A DNA stretch of 64,000 nucleotides, taken from NCBI GenBank assembly GCA_026954325.1, contig JAIXKK010000066.1:37061-101060 (forward strand). The letters are read 5' to 3'. Both the position numbers and the translations under genes were made by a program. The notes under the pieces were generated by a model. That model did not search any database. It was not told the DNA's origin and was given only the letters and a program-made list of their open reading frames with translations. Position 1 is the stretch's first letter; every line of letters starts with the position of its first letter. This document shows positions 54,615 to 64,000 of this stretch, piece by piece. This DNA is from Bryobacterales bacterium (lineage in GTDB: Bacteria; Acidobacteriota; Terriglobia; Bryobacterales; Bryobacteraceae).

Positions 54615-55754
54615 ATGGCCCAGCAGATCAAGACGGATTGGGTGCTTTTTCTCACCATCGTGCTGATGGTGTGTTTCGGCATGGTGATGGTGTACAGCGC
54701 CTCGAGCGTGATGGCGGGTGTGCGGTACGGGGACTCGCAGCATTTCCTGCTCCGCCAAATGGGGTGGGCGGTGGTGTCGTTCCTGGCGCTGATGTATTTC
54801 AAGCGGAAGGATTATCACAGCCTGGGCGCGCCGACGTGGGCGTTTGCTCCCCTGGGAATCGTACTGGGAATGCTGGTGGTGGCGTATTTCCGCGATGCGC
54901 GGACGCACCGGTGGTTGAATATCGGGACGGTGGGCATCCAGCCATCGGAATTCGCCAAGCCGGCGCTGGTGATTTTTCTGGCGTGGTTCGTGACAAGGCG
55001 GCTGAACGCGATCAACACGAGGCACACGGTGGGGCCGGCGGCGATGGCGTTGGGCGTGCTTGCGGGGAGCGTGATTGTGGCCGACATGGGGACGGCGGCG
55101 GTGCTGATGGTGACGGCGGCGGCGGTATTTTATGTCGCCGGGTTGGACAAGCGGTACTTCCTGATCGCGGTAGCCGCTGGAGTGCTGGTGGTGGCGGCGG
55201 CCATCCTTTCGAAGCCGTACCGGGTGCTGCGCATCATCGGCTATGTGGATCCGGATTACAAGATTCTGAGCGTGATCGATCCCAAGGGATGGATCAGGAA
55301 GCAGGCGGACAAATCACTGGCATCGCGGGATGTAGGCTACCAGGTGAAGCAATCGAAGATCGCGGTGGGATCGGGCGGCGCGCTGGGGTTGGGCCTGATG
55401 GAAAGCAAGCAGAAGCTGTTGTTCCTGCCGGAGGCGCACAACGATTTCATTTACGCGGTGGTGGGGGAGGAACTGGGATTATGGGGCGCGACGGCGGTGC
55501 TGATCGGATTCGTGTTGATTTTTTACCGCGGAGTCCGCCTGTACTGGCTCGCTCCGGATGACTTTGGAAGGTTCCTGGCGCTAGGGGTAAGCACGCTGGT
55601 GCTGGTGCAGGCGATGATTCATATGAGCGTGGTGCTGGACCTGGCGCCGAACAAAGGGATGAATCTTCCGATGATCAGCTATGGCGGGAGTTCGCTCTTG
55701 AGCACGCTGACGTCGCTCGGCATCCTGATGAGCGTCAGCGACCACGCGGGATAG
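54615..55754 (+). CDS. ftsW: Septal peptidoglycan polymerase FtsW
   Basis: This 379-residue SEDS protein has about ten transmembrane helices. It carries VMVYSASSVMAG, RTHRWLNIGTVGIQPSEFAK, FLPEAHNDFIYAVVGEELG, and the C-terminal KGMNLPMISYGGSSLLSTL. SEDS proteins polymerise glycan strands with FtsI as partner. The N terminus is short, with the first helix starting near residue 10. It is preceded by murD (18-base gap) and followed by murG (8-base gap). Confidence 0.96.
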   Translation: MAQQIKTDWVLFLTIVLMVCFGMVMVYSASSVMAGVRYGDSQHFLLRQMGWAVVSFLALMYFKRKDYHSLGAPTWAFAPLGIVLGMLVVAYFRDARTHRWLNIGTVGIQPSEFAKPALVIFLAWFVTRRLNAINTRHTVGPAAMALGVLAGSVIVADMGTAAVLMVTAAAVFYVAGLDKRYFLIAVAAGVLVVAAAILSKPYRVLRIIGYVDPDYKILSVIDPKGWIRKQADKSLASRDVGYQVKQSKIAVGSGGALGLGLMESKQKLLFLPEAHNDFIYAVVGEELGLWGATAVLIGFVLIFYRGVRLYWLAPDDFGRFLALGVSTLVLVQAMIHMSVVLDLAPNKGMNLPMISYGGSSLLSTLTSLGILMSVSDHAG

Positions 55755-55762
55755 GCGGGGCG

Positions 55763-56923
55763 ATGAAAGTGCGCATCCGCCACCTCTATCAGAGGAAGAA
55801 AGCGTCCGCTACGGCGAAGGAGAGGACGCGTCAGTTCACATTTCTGCTCACGGGCGGCGGCACGGGCGGGCATGTCATTCCGGCGATTGCCGTAGCGCGC
55901 GAGTTGCGTAAACGCGGGCACAAGACCTTTTTCGTAGGGACGCGCGAGGGCTTGGAAAGCAGGCTGGTGCCGCCGGAGAACATGCCGCTCGAGTTCGTGG
56001 AGATCGGGGGATTGAAGCGGGTCGGGTGGAAGCAGGCGCTGCGGACGGTGTGGCAATTGCCGGCGGCCGTGGCGCGGTCGATGCAACTCATCCGGCGGTA
56101 CCGTCCGGCGGCCGTGTTCAGCATGGGGGGATACGTGGCGGGTCCGGCGACGCTGGCGGCGTGGATTCTGCGGCGTCCGGTGGTGCTGATGGAACCCAAT
56201 GCGATGCCGGGGATGGCGAACCGCTACATGGCGAAGATCGCGGCGCGCGCGTGCCTGAGCTTTCCGGAGGCGAAGGAGTTTTTCCCCCGGGACCGGGTGG
56301 AGATGACCGGCCTGCCGGTGCGAAGCGAATTTTTCGAGATCCCGAAGAAGACGCCGGGCGGGAAGCTGACGGTATTGGTGACGGGCGGGAGCCGCGGGTC
56401 CCGGCGGCTGAACGACGCGGGGAAGGCGAGTTGGCGATTGTTCCAGGCCAACCAGGCGGCGATCCGCTGGATCCACCAGACCGGTTCACAGGACTACGCG
56501 GAGATGGCGGCGGCTTTCCGGGAACTGGGCTGCGACGGACAGGTGACGCCGTTCATCGAGAACATGCCGCAGGCCTTTGCGCAGTCGGACCTGATCGTGT
56601 GCAGGGCGGGAGCGGGGGCGGTGGCGGAACTGGCGGCGGCGGGGAAGCCGTCGATCCTTGTGCCGTTCCCGTTCGCGGCGGATGAGCATCAGTTACGGAA
56701 CGCCGAGGCGATGTCGAAGGCCGGCGCGGCGCGGCTGGTGCTGGACAAGGAGATGACGGGAGAGGAGTTGTTTCACACGGTGCAAAGCCTGGCGGCGGAG
56801 CCGGGACTGCTCGAGCGGATGGGCCGCGCGGCGCGGCAATTCGCCCGGCCGGGCGCGGCGCGGCGGGCGGCGGAGATTCTGGAAGAGGAGGCGTCCGGCG
56901 GGAAGCGGCGGAAAAGGAGTTGA
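55763..56923 (+). CDS. murG: UDP-GlcNAc transferase MurG
   Basis: This 386-residue GT28 glycosyltransferase converts lipid I to lipid II on the inner membrane face. It has FTFLLTGGGTGGHVIPAIAVA, GTREGLESRLVPPENMPLEF, MGGYVAGPATLAA, and the nucleotide-sugar site DLIVCRAGAGAVAELAAAGKPS with PFPFAADEHQLRNAE. The N-terminal 25 residues before the first strand are longer than usual and basic. A later start is not obvious. Confidence 0.95.
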   Translation: MKVRIRHLYQRKKASATAKERTRQFTFLLTGGGTGGHVIPAIAVARELRKRGHKTFFVGTREGLESRLVPPENMPLEFVEIGGLKRVGWKQALRTVWQLPAAVARSMQLIRRYRPAAVFSMGGYVAGPATLAAWILRRPVVLMEPNAMPGMANRYMAKIAARACLSFPEAKEFFPRDRVEMTGLPVRSEFFEIPKKTPGGKLTVLVTGGSRGSRRLNDAGKASWRLFQANQAAIRWIHQTGSQDYAEMAAAFRELGCDGQVTPFIENMPQAFAQSDLIVCRAGAGAVAELAAAGKPSILVPFPFAADEHQLRNAEAMSKAGAARLVLDKEMTGEELFHTVQSLAAEPGLLERMGRAARQFARPGAARRAAEILEEEASGGKRRKRS

Positions 56924-56959
56924 CACCCGCGCGCGAAGCCGGAACAATTAGACATAAAA

Positions 56960-58351
56960 ATGTTTTTTAAGCCACAGCGCTTTCACTTCACCGGAATCGG
57001 CGGCATCGGAATGAGCGGCATCGCGGAGGTGTTGCTGAACATGGGCTATGAGATCACGGGATCGGATCTCAGGCTGGGGCCGGCGACGGAACGGCTGGCG
57101 GGCCTGGGAGCGAAGATTTGGGAAGGTCACGACGCCTCGCACGTGGCCGGCGCGAAGGCGCTGGTGGTGAGTTCAGCGGTGGACGCGATGAATCCGGAGC
57201 TGGTGGAAGCGCGGCGGCTGCAGATTCCCGTGATTCCGCGGGGGGAACTGCTGGCGGAGTTGATGCGCATCAAGTACGGCATCGCGGTGGGCGGCAGCCA
57301 CGGGAAGACGACCACCACGTCGATGGTAGCTTCGGTTCTGAGCCATGCCGGGCTGGATCCGACGGTGGTGGTGGGCGGCCGGGTGAGAGGCATGGGCGGT
57401 TCGAACGCCCGTGTCGGCAAGAGCGAGTTTCTGGTGGTGGAGTCCGACGAAAGCGACGGATCGTTTCTGAAGCTGGCGCCGATTCTGGCGGTGGTGACGA
57501 ATATCGACCGCGAGCACCTGGACCACTACCATTCCCTCGAGGAGATTCTGCGGGCCTTCGCCGAGTTCGTGAACAAGGTGCCGTTCTACGGCGCGGCGAT
57601 CCTCTGCCTGGACGATGAAAACGTGCAGCGGATTCTGCCGAAAGTGCAGCGGCGGTGCGTGACGTACGGTGTGAATCCGCAATCGGATCTGTTCATCACG
57701 TCCTGCGCGGCGGGACCGGCGGAGAGCGAGTTCGGGCTGCGGCTTCAAGGCAGGGACCTGGGGACATTCCGGGTGGGCGTGCCGGGGCGGCATAACGTGC
57801 TGAACGCGGCGGCGGCGGTGGCGATCGCGCTGGAACTGGAGGTTCCGCCCGAGAAGATCCGGGAAGGGCTGGCAAATTTCAGCGGGGTGGACCGGCGGTT
57901 CCAGATTCGCGGAAGCGTGGAAGGGATCACGGTAATTGACGATTACGGCCACCATCCGACGGAGATCCGCGCGACGCTGGCGACGGCGCGGGTCTGCCGG
58001 TATGAGCGGGTGCTGGTGTTGTTTCAGCCGCACCGCTACACGCGGACAGCGGCGTTGATGGAGGATTTCGCCCGTTCGTTCCACCAGGCGGACATGGTGT
58101 GGGTGCTGGACGTGTACGCGGCTTCGGAGAAGCCGATAGAAGGGATCCACGCGAAGACGCTGGTGGAGCGGTTGCGGGACTTCGGACACAAGTCGGCGGA
58201 ATACGCCGGCGGGATGGAGGAAGGGATCCGCCTGATCTCGGAGGCGGCGCGGAGCGGCGATGCCGTGCTCACGCTGGGCGCGGGGAGCGTCTCGCAGGCG
58301 GGGGATCGAATCTTGGAAAGTTTGCGCGCCAGGCAGGCAGACAGGAGGTAA
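56960..58351 (+). CDS. murC: UDP-MurNAc:L-alanine ligase MurC
   Basis: This 463-residue Mur ligase has FHFTGIGGIGMSGIAEVLLN, the ATP loop VGGSHGKTTTTSMVA, ESDESDGSFLKL, TNIDREHLDHY, and DDYGHHPTEIRATL. It commits UDP-MurNAc to the stem-peptide path. The gap of 36 bases after murG is the second largest within the cluster and its ATG lacks a strong SD. The murB gene that often follows murC is absent; ftsQ comes next. Confidence 0.97.
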   Translation: MFFKPQRFHFTGIGGIGMSGIAEVLLNMGYEITGSDLRLGPATERLAGLGAKIWEGHDASHVAGAKALVVSSAVDAMNPELVEARRLQIPVIPRGELLAELMRIKYGIAVGGSHGKTTTTSMVASVLSHAGLDPTVVVGGRVRGMGGSNARVGKSEFLVVESDESDGSFLKLAPILAVVTNIDREHLDHYHSLEEILRAFAEFVNKVPFYGAAILCLDDENVQRILPKVQRRCVTYGVNPQSDLFITSCAAGPAESEFGLRLQGRDLGTFRVGVPGRHNVLNAAAAVAIALELEVPPEKIREGLANFSGVDRRFQIRGSVEGITVIDDYGHHPTEIRATLATARVCRYERVLVLFQPHRYTRTAALMEDFARSFHQADMVWVLDVYAASEKPIEGIHAKTLVERLRDFGHKSAEYAGGMEEGIRLISEAARSGDAVLTLGAGSVSQAGDRILESLRARQADRR

Positions 58352-58352
58352 C

Positions 58353-59288
58353 ATGGCCCGCAGATCGGTGACGGAGGAGATGGAATATCCGCTGCTCGAG
58401 CAGCGGGAGGGACAAGAGGCGGTTGAGCCGGAGCGGCCGGTCCGGCGCGTCCGGGCGTCGAAGAAGGAGCGAGACGGGCAGACCGCGGAAAAAGGAACGC
58501 GCGGCAATTGGTTCTATTGGATTCTGCCGTTCGCGGCGCTGGCGGCGGCCGTTGTGCTGACGCTGGGCTTCCACCATGTGGAGTCGTTCCTGCTCAAGGA
58601 CGCGCGGTTCCGTTTTCAGGGGCCGGAGGAGTACGGTCAGGATCCGCCGGAACTACGCGTCACGGGGATGGAGCGCGCTTCGAAGGCGGAGATCCTGCGC
58701 GTCTTCGAGCAGGATTACGGGCGCAGTCTGTACCTGTTTCCGGTGGCGGAGCGGAGGCGGAATCTGCTGGCGGTGAGTTGGGTGAAAGACGCGACGGTTT
58801 CCAGGCGCTGGCCGAACCGCGTGGATGTAAACCTGATCGAGCGCAAACCGGTGGCGTTCGCGCAAATCAACGCGCCGGAGGGCGCGCCGCGGTTTCAACT
58901 GATCGATGCCGATGGCGTGTTGCTGCCGATGCCGAAGGGAGAGAAATTCGACAGCTTCGCGGTGCTGACTGGACTGAGCGGGCGCGAAACAGAGGCCTTC
59001 CGCAAGACGCGCGTGCAGCAGGCGATGGGGATGCTTCACGAACTGGGTTCGCTGGCGGCGGCTGTGTCGGAAGTGGATGTGCGTGATCCGGGCAACCTGC
59101 AAGCGACGATGCGGGTGAACGGGGACGTGGTGACGGTGCGGTTGGGAATCCGGAACCACCGCGCGAGAGTACGGAATTTCGTGACGAACTATCCGGAAAT
59201 CCACAGGGCGCGCCCGCGGGCAACGATGTTCGACCTGCGGATTGACGACCGCATTACGGCCGTGGAAGGAGAAGGGAGTGGCCAGTAA
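58353..59288 (+). CDS. ftsQ: Division protein FtsQ
   Basis: This 311-residue bitopic protein has a charged cytoplasmic N terminus (about 45 residues). One TM helix follows (about 48-70, FYWILPFAALAAAVVLTLG). A POTRA domain (about 90-160, RVTGMERASKAEILRVFEQDYG, NLLAVSWVKDATVSRRWPNRV) and the FtsQ beta-domain ending near the C terminus complete it. FtsQ recruits FtsL/FtsB to the divisome. ATG 58353 follows an AGGAGGT ribosome binding site, one of the strongest in the cluster. Confidence 0.92.
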   Translation: MARRSVTEEMEYPLLEQREGQEAVEPERPVRRVRASKKERDGQTAEKGTRGNWFYWILPFAALAAAVVLTLGFHHVESFLLKDARFRFQGPEEYGQDPPELRVTGMERASKAEILRVFEQDYGRSLYLFPVAERRRNLLAVSWVKDATVSRRWPNRVDVNLIERKPVAFAQINAPEGAPRFQLIDADGVLLPMPKGEKFDSFAVLTGLSGRETEAFRKTRVQQAMGMLHELGSLAAAVSEVDVRDPGNLQATMRVNGDVVTVRLGIRNHRARVRNFVTNYPEIHRARPRATMFDLRIDDRITAVEGEGSGQ

Positions 59289-60483
59289 CCACAAATTTCA
59301 TCTGGCGGCCGGGCTGGATCTGGGGAGCGCGTGGACGCGGTGCGTGATTCTGGCGCTCGAGGATGGAAATCTGCGTTTTCTCGGTTACGGACAATCGCCG
59401 GGGAAGGGATGGACGAAGGGAAGAGTGGCGGATTCCGGCGCCATTGCGGAGAGTATTCAATACGCCGTTCGGGAAGCCGAACGGATGGCGAAGGTGACGG
59501 TGGAAGCAGTGGTAGCCGGGGTGAGCGGGACAACCGTGCAGGGGTTCAGCAGCCGCGGGGTCTACGAATTCGGCAGGCCGCGGCACATCGAGCAGGGGGA
59601 CCTGAGCTACGCGGTCCACCTGGCTTCGCGGGTGCGGTTGGAGGATGACCGGTTCGTGCTCCAGATGATGCCGATGGATTTCACGCTGGACGGGAGGGCG
59701 GGATTCCGCAATCCGCGCGGGGCGGTCTGTTCGCGTCTGGAGGCGAACGTTTATGTGGTGACGTGCTCATCGAGGGAGCACCAGGCGATGGTGGGCGCCA
59801 TCCACCAGGCGCATCTGGCGGTGGAAGAGACGGTGTTCGAACCTGTGGCGGCGGCGTATGCAAGCGTGCTGCCGGAGGATCGGGCGCGGGGGGTGGCGCT
59901 GCTTGATATCGGGGCTCATGGCACGAGCCTGGTGATCTATGACGGGGATGCGCTGCTGCGGGCCGTGGGAATTCCGATTGGCGGGGATCACTTCACGCGC
60001 GACCTGTCACAGGTGCTGAAGGTGGCCTACGAGGATGCGGAACAGTTGAAGGAAGAGTACGGCTGCGCGATTCTGGGGCTCACTTCGGACAGCAGTTACA
60101 TTGAACTGCCGTCGCCGGAAGGCCGGGCCTCGCGCGAGGCCCCGCGGCGCCTGCTGAACGAAATTCTCGAAGCCCGCGCGGAAGAGTTGTTTTTTCACGC
60201 AAAGGGCGAACTGGCGAAATCGGGGATGGAGCAATCGCTGCTCGAAGGGATCATTCTCACGGGCGGCGGAGCGCTGTTGACCGGCATGTGCGACATGGCG
60301 GAGGCGGTGCTCAACTGCCAGGCGCGGAACGGCCTGGTGGTGGGCGTGGAAGATTGGCCCGAGGAGATCAACGGCGCGGCCTGGACCACTGCCGCCGGAT
60401 TGGCGATGTACTCGGCCCGGCTGAAATCCCACAAGGAACCGAAAAGGAAGGTCCCGAGCCTGGTGGGTCTGGTGCTCAAATAA
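59278..60483 (+). CDS. ftsA: Actin-like division protein FtsA
   Basis: This 401-residue protein tethers FtsZ to the membrane. It shows the actin-family phosphate loops AGLDLGSAWTRCVIL and VALLDIGAHGTSLVIYDG, the SHS2 insertion (about 90-170), and LTGGGALLTGMCDMAEAVL. The C-terminal amphipathic helix is short (KVPSLVGLVLK). GTG 59278 is preferred over ATG 59242 because AAGGAG (59266-59271) lies six bases before it and the extra 12 residues are not conserved. It overlaps ftsQ by 11 bases. Confidence 0.95.
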   Translation: MASNHKFHLAAGLDLGSAWTRCVILALEDGNLRFLGYGQSPGKGWTKGRVADSGAIAESIQYAVREAERMAKVTVEAVVAGVSGTTVQGFSSRGVYEFGRPRHIEQGDLSYAVHLASRVRLEDDRFVLQMMPMDFTLDGRAGFRNPRGAVCSRLEANVYVVTCSSREHQAMVGAIHQAHLAVEETVFEPVAAAYASVLPEDRARGVALLDIGAHGTSLVIYDGDALLRAVGIPIGGDHFTRDLSQVLKVAYEDAEQLKEEYGCAILGLTSDSSYIELPSPEGRASREAPRRLLNEILEARAEELFFHAKGELAKSGMEQSLLEGIILTGGGALLTGMCDMAEAVLNCQARNGLVVGVEDWPEEINGAAWTTAAGLAMYSARLKSHKEPKRKVPSLVGLVLK

Positions 60484-60509
60484 CCTCCAACAGCGAAGGG
60501 AGCGAGCCG

Positions 60510-61838
60510 ATGCTATTTGACGAGATCAGCGACCAAAGCGAACCGGTACGGGAAGCGGGAGAAGAAATGCGCCAAAATGATTCGAGAATGGACGCACTCA
60601 AGTTCGAGATTCAGGATGATGCGCCGGCGGGGACGAAGATCAAGGTGATTGGAGTCGGCGGCGGCGGCTGCAACGCGGCGGGGCGCATGTATGTGGACGG
60701 GGTGAAGGGGGTGGAATTCTACGCCATCAACACGGACCGGCAGGCGCTGCATACCTCGCCCATACCGAACCGGCTGCTCATTGGAAGCAAGGTGACGAAC
60801 GGTTTGGGCGCGGGGGCGGACCCGAACGTAGGACATGAGGCGGCGCTCGAGGACACCGAGCAGATTATCGAGATCCTGAACGGCGCGGACATGGTGTTCG
60901 TGGCGGCGGGACTCGGTGGAGGAACGGGAACGGGGGCGGCTCCAGTGGTGGCCTCACTCGCAAAGGAATTGAACGCGCTCACGGTGGCGATTGTGACCAA
61001 GCCATTCCTGTTCGAGGGCTCGCGCCGGATGAAGGTGGCCGAGAAGGGAATGGCGCATCTTGCGTCGACGGTGGACACGCTGATCCAGATCCCCAATGAG
61101 CGGCTGACGACGCTGGCGCCGCGGGGGACGCCGCTACTCGAATCGTTTCGCGTGGCCGATGACGTGTTGAAGCAGGCCGTGACCGGAATTTCGGACATCA
61201 TGAACACGCCGGGCCTGATCAACCGGGATTTCTCGGACATCCGGGCGATCATGCTCGGGATGGGCCACGCGATGATGGGGACGGCCGTGGCGAAGGGCGA
61301 AGGCGCGGCGATGGAAGCGGCGCGGAACGCGATCAACTGTCCCATGCTCGAGGAAGAGGAACTGAAGGGCGCGCGGGGAATCCTGATCAATATCACCGGA
61401 TCGAGCCGCATTTCCCTGCATGACATCAACGACGCCTGCACGCTGATTCGCGACGCGGCGCGGAACGACGACGTCCAGGTAAATTTCGGCATTGTGATTG
61501 ATGAGCGGATGAACGACGAAGTGAAGGTGACGGTGATTGCGACGGGATTTCCGCATGAGGTGAAGGCGGAGCCGCTTGCGGAACCGGCGAGGGCGGGAGT
61601 GTTCCAGAAGCCGGCGGGACTGCCTGCCGAACAGGTGATGGCGCCCGCCGTGGAACCCGCGGTGGAGCCTCTGCCGGTGGAGACGCCGATGCCGGTGATG
61701 CAGGACGCGCCGGCGGAGGATACGGTGGACACGGGGATGGGGGCCAACGGTGACGTGGTGCATGACGAACCGGCGAAGGTGGTGGAAGAGGTGGATGTGC
61801 CGGCGTTTCTGCGGCGCGGGCGGCGGTCGTTTTTCTAG
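60510..61838 (+). CDS. ftsZ: Tubulin-like division GTPase FtsZ
   Basis: This 442-residue protein has a 40-residue N-terminal extension, then the GTPase domain with KVIGVGGGGCNAAGRM and the tubulin signature GLGGGTGTGAAPVVASLAKE. The T7-type loop is near NRDFSDIRAIMLG. A C-terminal Pro/Val/Glu-rich linker (about 370-425) precedes the conserved tail VDVPAFLRRGR that binds FtsA. It polymerises at mid-cell to form the Z ring. The ATG at 60510 is preceded by GAAGGGAGCG. Last gene of the cluster. Confidence 0.97.
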   Translation: MLFDEISDQSEPVREAGEEMRQNDSRMDALKFEIQDDAPAGTKIKVIGVGGGGCNAAGRMYVDGVKGVEFYAINTDRQALHTSPIPNRLLIGSKVTNGLGAGADPNVGHEAALEDTEQIIEILNGADMVFVAAGLGGGTGTGAAPVVASLAKELNALTVAIVTKPFLFEGSRRMKVAEKGMAHLASTVDTLIQIPNERLTTLAPRGTPLLESFRVADDVLKQAVTGISDIMNTPGLINRDFSDIRAIMLGMGHAMMGTAVAKGEGAAMEAARNAINCPMLEEEELKGARGILINITGSSRISLHDINDACTLIRDAARNDDVQVNFGIVIDERMNDEVKVTVIATGFPHEVKAEPLAEPARAGVFQKPAGLPAEQVMAPAVEPAVEPLPVETPMPVMQDAPAEDTVDTGMGANGDVVHDEPAKVVEEVDVPAFLRRGRRSFF

Positions 61839-61897
61839 AACGATAAGGGGTTTGCTTTCCGCGGCGGGCGCGCGCAGAATTGGGGTGAGGACGCCCT

Positions 61898-62422
61898 ATG
61901 CGGGACGTGGAAGTCTATGACCTCCTCAAGGGCGCCGCGGAAGCGGGTTTTGCCATCGCGCCCGACGGAGTAGTCCGGTTCTGAAATGAGGCTGCCGGGA
62001 AGTTGCTGGGCGTGCCGGAGATGAAGGCCTGCGGGCGGTATTGCTTCGAAGTAATCCAGGGCTTCGGGACGGCAGAGGAACCCGTATGCTCGCCGGATTG
62101 TTCCGTGCTGGAACCGGCTCGGGCGGGCAAGCCGGCGCCGCCGTTCGATCTGGAAGCCTGCGCGGCCATACCCAAGTGTTGGGTGAATGTATCCACCCTG
62201 GTGGCTCCGGCGACAACCGGCATGCTGGTGATTCACCTGCTACGGAACATCAATGCACGGAAGAGGCTGGAGCAGGTGACAAGGAAGTTTCTCGAGGCGG
62301 TGTGTTCGCTCACCGGGCACGAGGTGGAGGATTTGTTGAACGCGGGGACGGTTCCGCACCTTGAAATCACAGAACGCGAGCGCCAGGTTCTGGGAAGTAG
62401 TTGCCGTCGGCATACTTCGTGA
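61898..62422 (+). pseudogene. PAS/LuxR-type regulator gene with internal stop and lost 3' end
   Basis: From ATG 61898 the frame reads MRDVEVYDLLKGAAEAGFAI to VVRF, then TGA (61982-61984), then NEAAGKLLGVPEMKACGRYC in the same frame. A tryptophan codon (TGG) at the TGA would give a normal PAS start, FWNEAAGKLLG. A Cys-rich segment follows (GRYCFEV, PVCSPDCSVLEP), then LTGHEVEDLLN, and LEITERERQVL, the start of a LuxR-type HTH. That HTH is cut off after five residues and the frame ends at 62422. The gene is therefore inactivated twice, by a nonsense codon and by 3' loss. Confidence 0.65.
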
Positions 62423-62546
62423 AAACCAGCTTTGCGGTTTCCGGCGCCTTATTGGCGGAGATGCCGTAGCTCAAGATCAGCGCGGAAGCCTTGACCTCTC
62501 CGGAATCGCCGCGCTCCGGCAGGCAATGATGCGGATGAATTAACGG
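62367..62546 (-). pseudogene. C-terminal fragment of a secreted hypothetical protein
   Basis: The minus-strand frame reads GDSGEVKASALILSYGISAN and KAPETAKLVFTKYADGNYF to a stop at 62367. SAKLVFxKYxDxYFL-type endings occur in small secreted proteins abundant in Solibacter-type genomes. The conserved ending stops near 62394, precisely where the opposing LuxR-type HTH is truncated, so this appears to be the other side of a rearrangement junction. No start codon is in the fragment. Confidence 0.4.
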
Positions 62547-62561
62547 AGTAATGCAGGGACG

Positions 62562-63982
<1,421 letters not shown>

Positions 63983-64000
63983 TCTGACATGGGGGGAGCG

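Noticed and set aside
52433..55025. Very long open frames on the minus strand opposite the mraY-murD-ftsW genes
   Set aside because: They lie opposite firmly identified genes, are Arg/Pro/His-rich with no domain, and come from the G/C-rich third positions of the real genes.
60288..60509. Longer FtsZ starting inside ftsA
   Set aside because: The extra 74 residues are low complexity and overlap ftsA; ATG 60510 has a ribosome binding site.

Overview
The window is GC-rich chromosomal DNA that most resembles an acidobacterium of the Bryobacterales/Solibacter type. Supporting signs are two very large Oar-like, carboxypeptidase-regulatory-domain TonB-type outer-membrane proteins, an SBBP/BACON secreted protein, a PEP-CTERM protein, many small secreted hydrolases, and a complete division and cell-wall (dcw) cluster with a PASTA-bearing FtsI and a meso-DAP-type MurE. 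The assignment is inference from gene content; no rRNA or tRNA gene was recognised.

Layout. 0-5.5 kb: 3' part of a larA-type nickel racemase, an Oar-like receptor, a thioredoxin-like 2Fe-2S ferredoxin and an SDR oxidoreductase. 5.7-9.0 kb: a FeeM-like N-acyl amino acid synthase candidate, a VAO/4-cresol-dehydrogenase-type flavoprotein, then a PEP-CTERM protein preceded by a terminator-like hairpin. 9.4-12.8 kb: an NtrY/NtrX-like two-component pair. 13-18.4 kb: a BNR/sialidase-like secreted protein, a carboxymuconolactone decarboxylase-family protein, a shared convergent terminator and a second Oar-like receptor. 18.7-25.4 kb: a segment whose first part (about 18.7-23.1 kb) is C-rich on the + strand, opposite to its surroundings. 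It holds a conserved hypothetical, a collapsed GH106 rhamnosidase, a frameshifted SBBP/BACON protein and groES-groEL. 25.4-34 kb: decayed genes (methyltransferase, ankyrin, photolyase tail) mixed with intact ones (nucleoside hydrolase, NfeD-like, D-aminoacylase-like, radical SAM/SPASM, TIGR01777 epimerase, SET protein). 34-37.3 kb: a hybrid histidine kinase and tag. 37.3-44.9 kb: a long minus-strand run with the last two enzymes of an oxidative pentose (Weimberg-type) pathway, LemA/nucleotidyltransferase/TPM, HicBA and VapBC toxin-antitoxin pairs, a serine hydrolase and a Sco1 protein. 45.1-61.8 kb: the dcw cluster in the order mraZ-rsmH-ftsL-ftsI-murE-murF-mraY-murD-ftsW-murG-murC-ftsQ-ftsA-ftsZ, with no murB or ddl. 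61.9-64 kb: a broken PAS/LuxR gene, a reversed gene fragment and a frameshifted enolase-superfamily gene.

The dcw genes are tightly packed and co-oriented and would supply lipid II synthesis and the divisome. Ahead of mraZ sits a 14-codon ORF with a strong Shine-Dalgarno sequence. It overlaps three 10-bp repeats that look like MraZ boxes, and mraZ itself has no obvious ribosome binding site, which suggests a translational or transcriptional autoregulatory leader.

The least conventional biology is (i) the FeeM-like plus VAO-type pair, chemically suited to making N-acyl-dehydrotyrosine-like metabolites, next to a PEP-CTERM gene; (ii) the mraZ leader; and (iii) an unusual density of broken genes. 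At least three of these differ from an intact gene by single-base deletions, so real decay and sequencing error both need considering.
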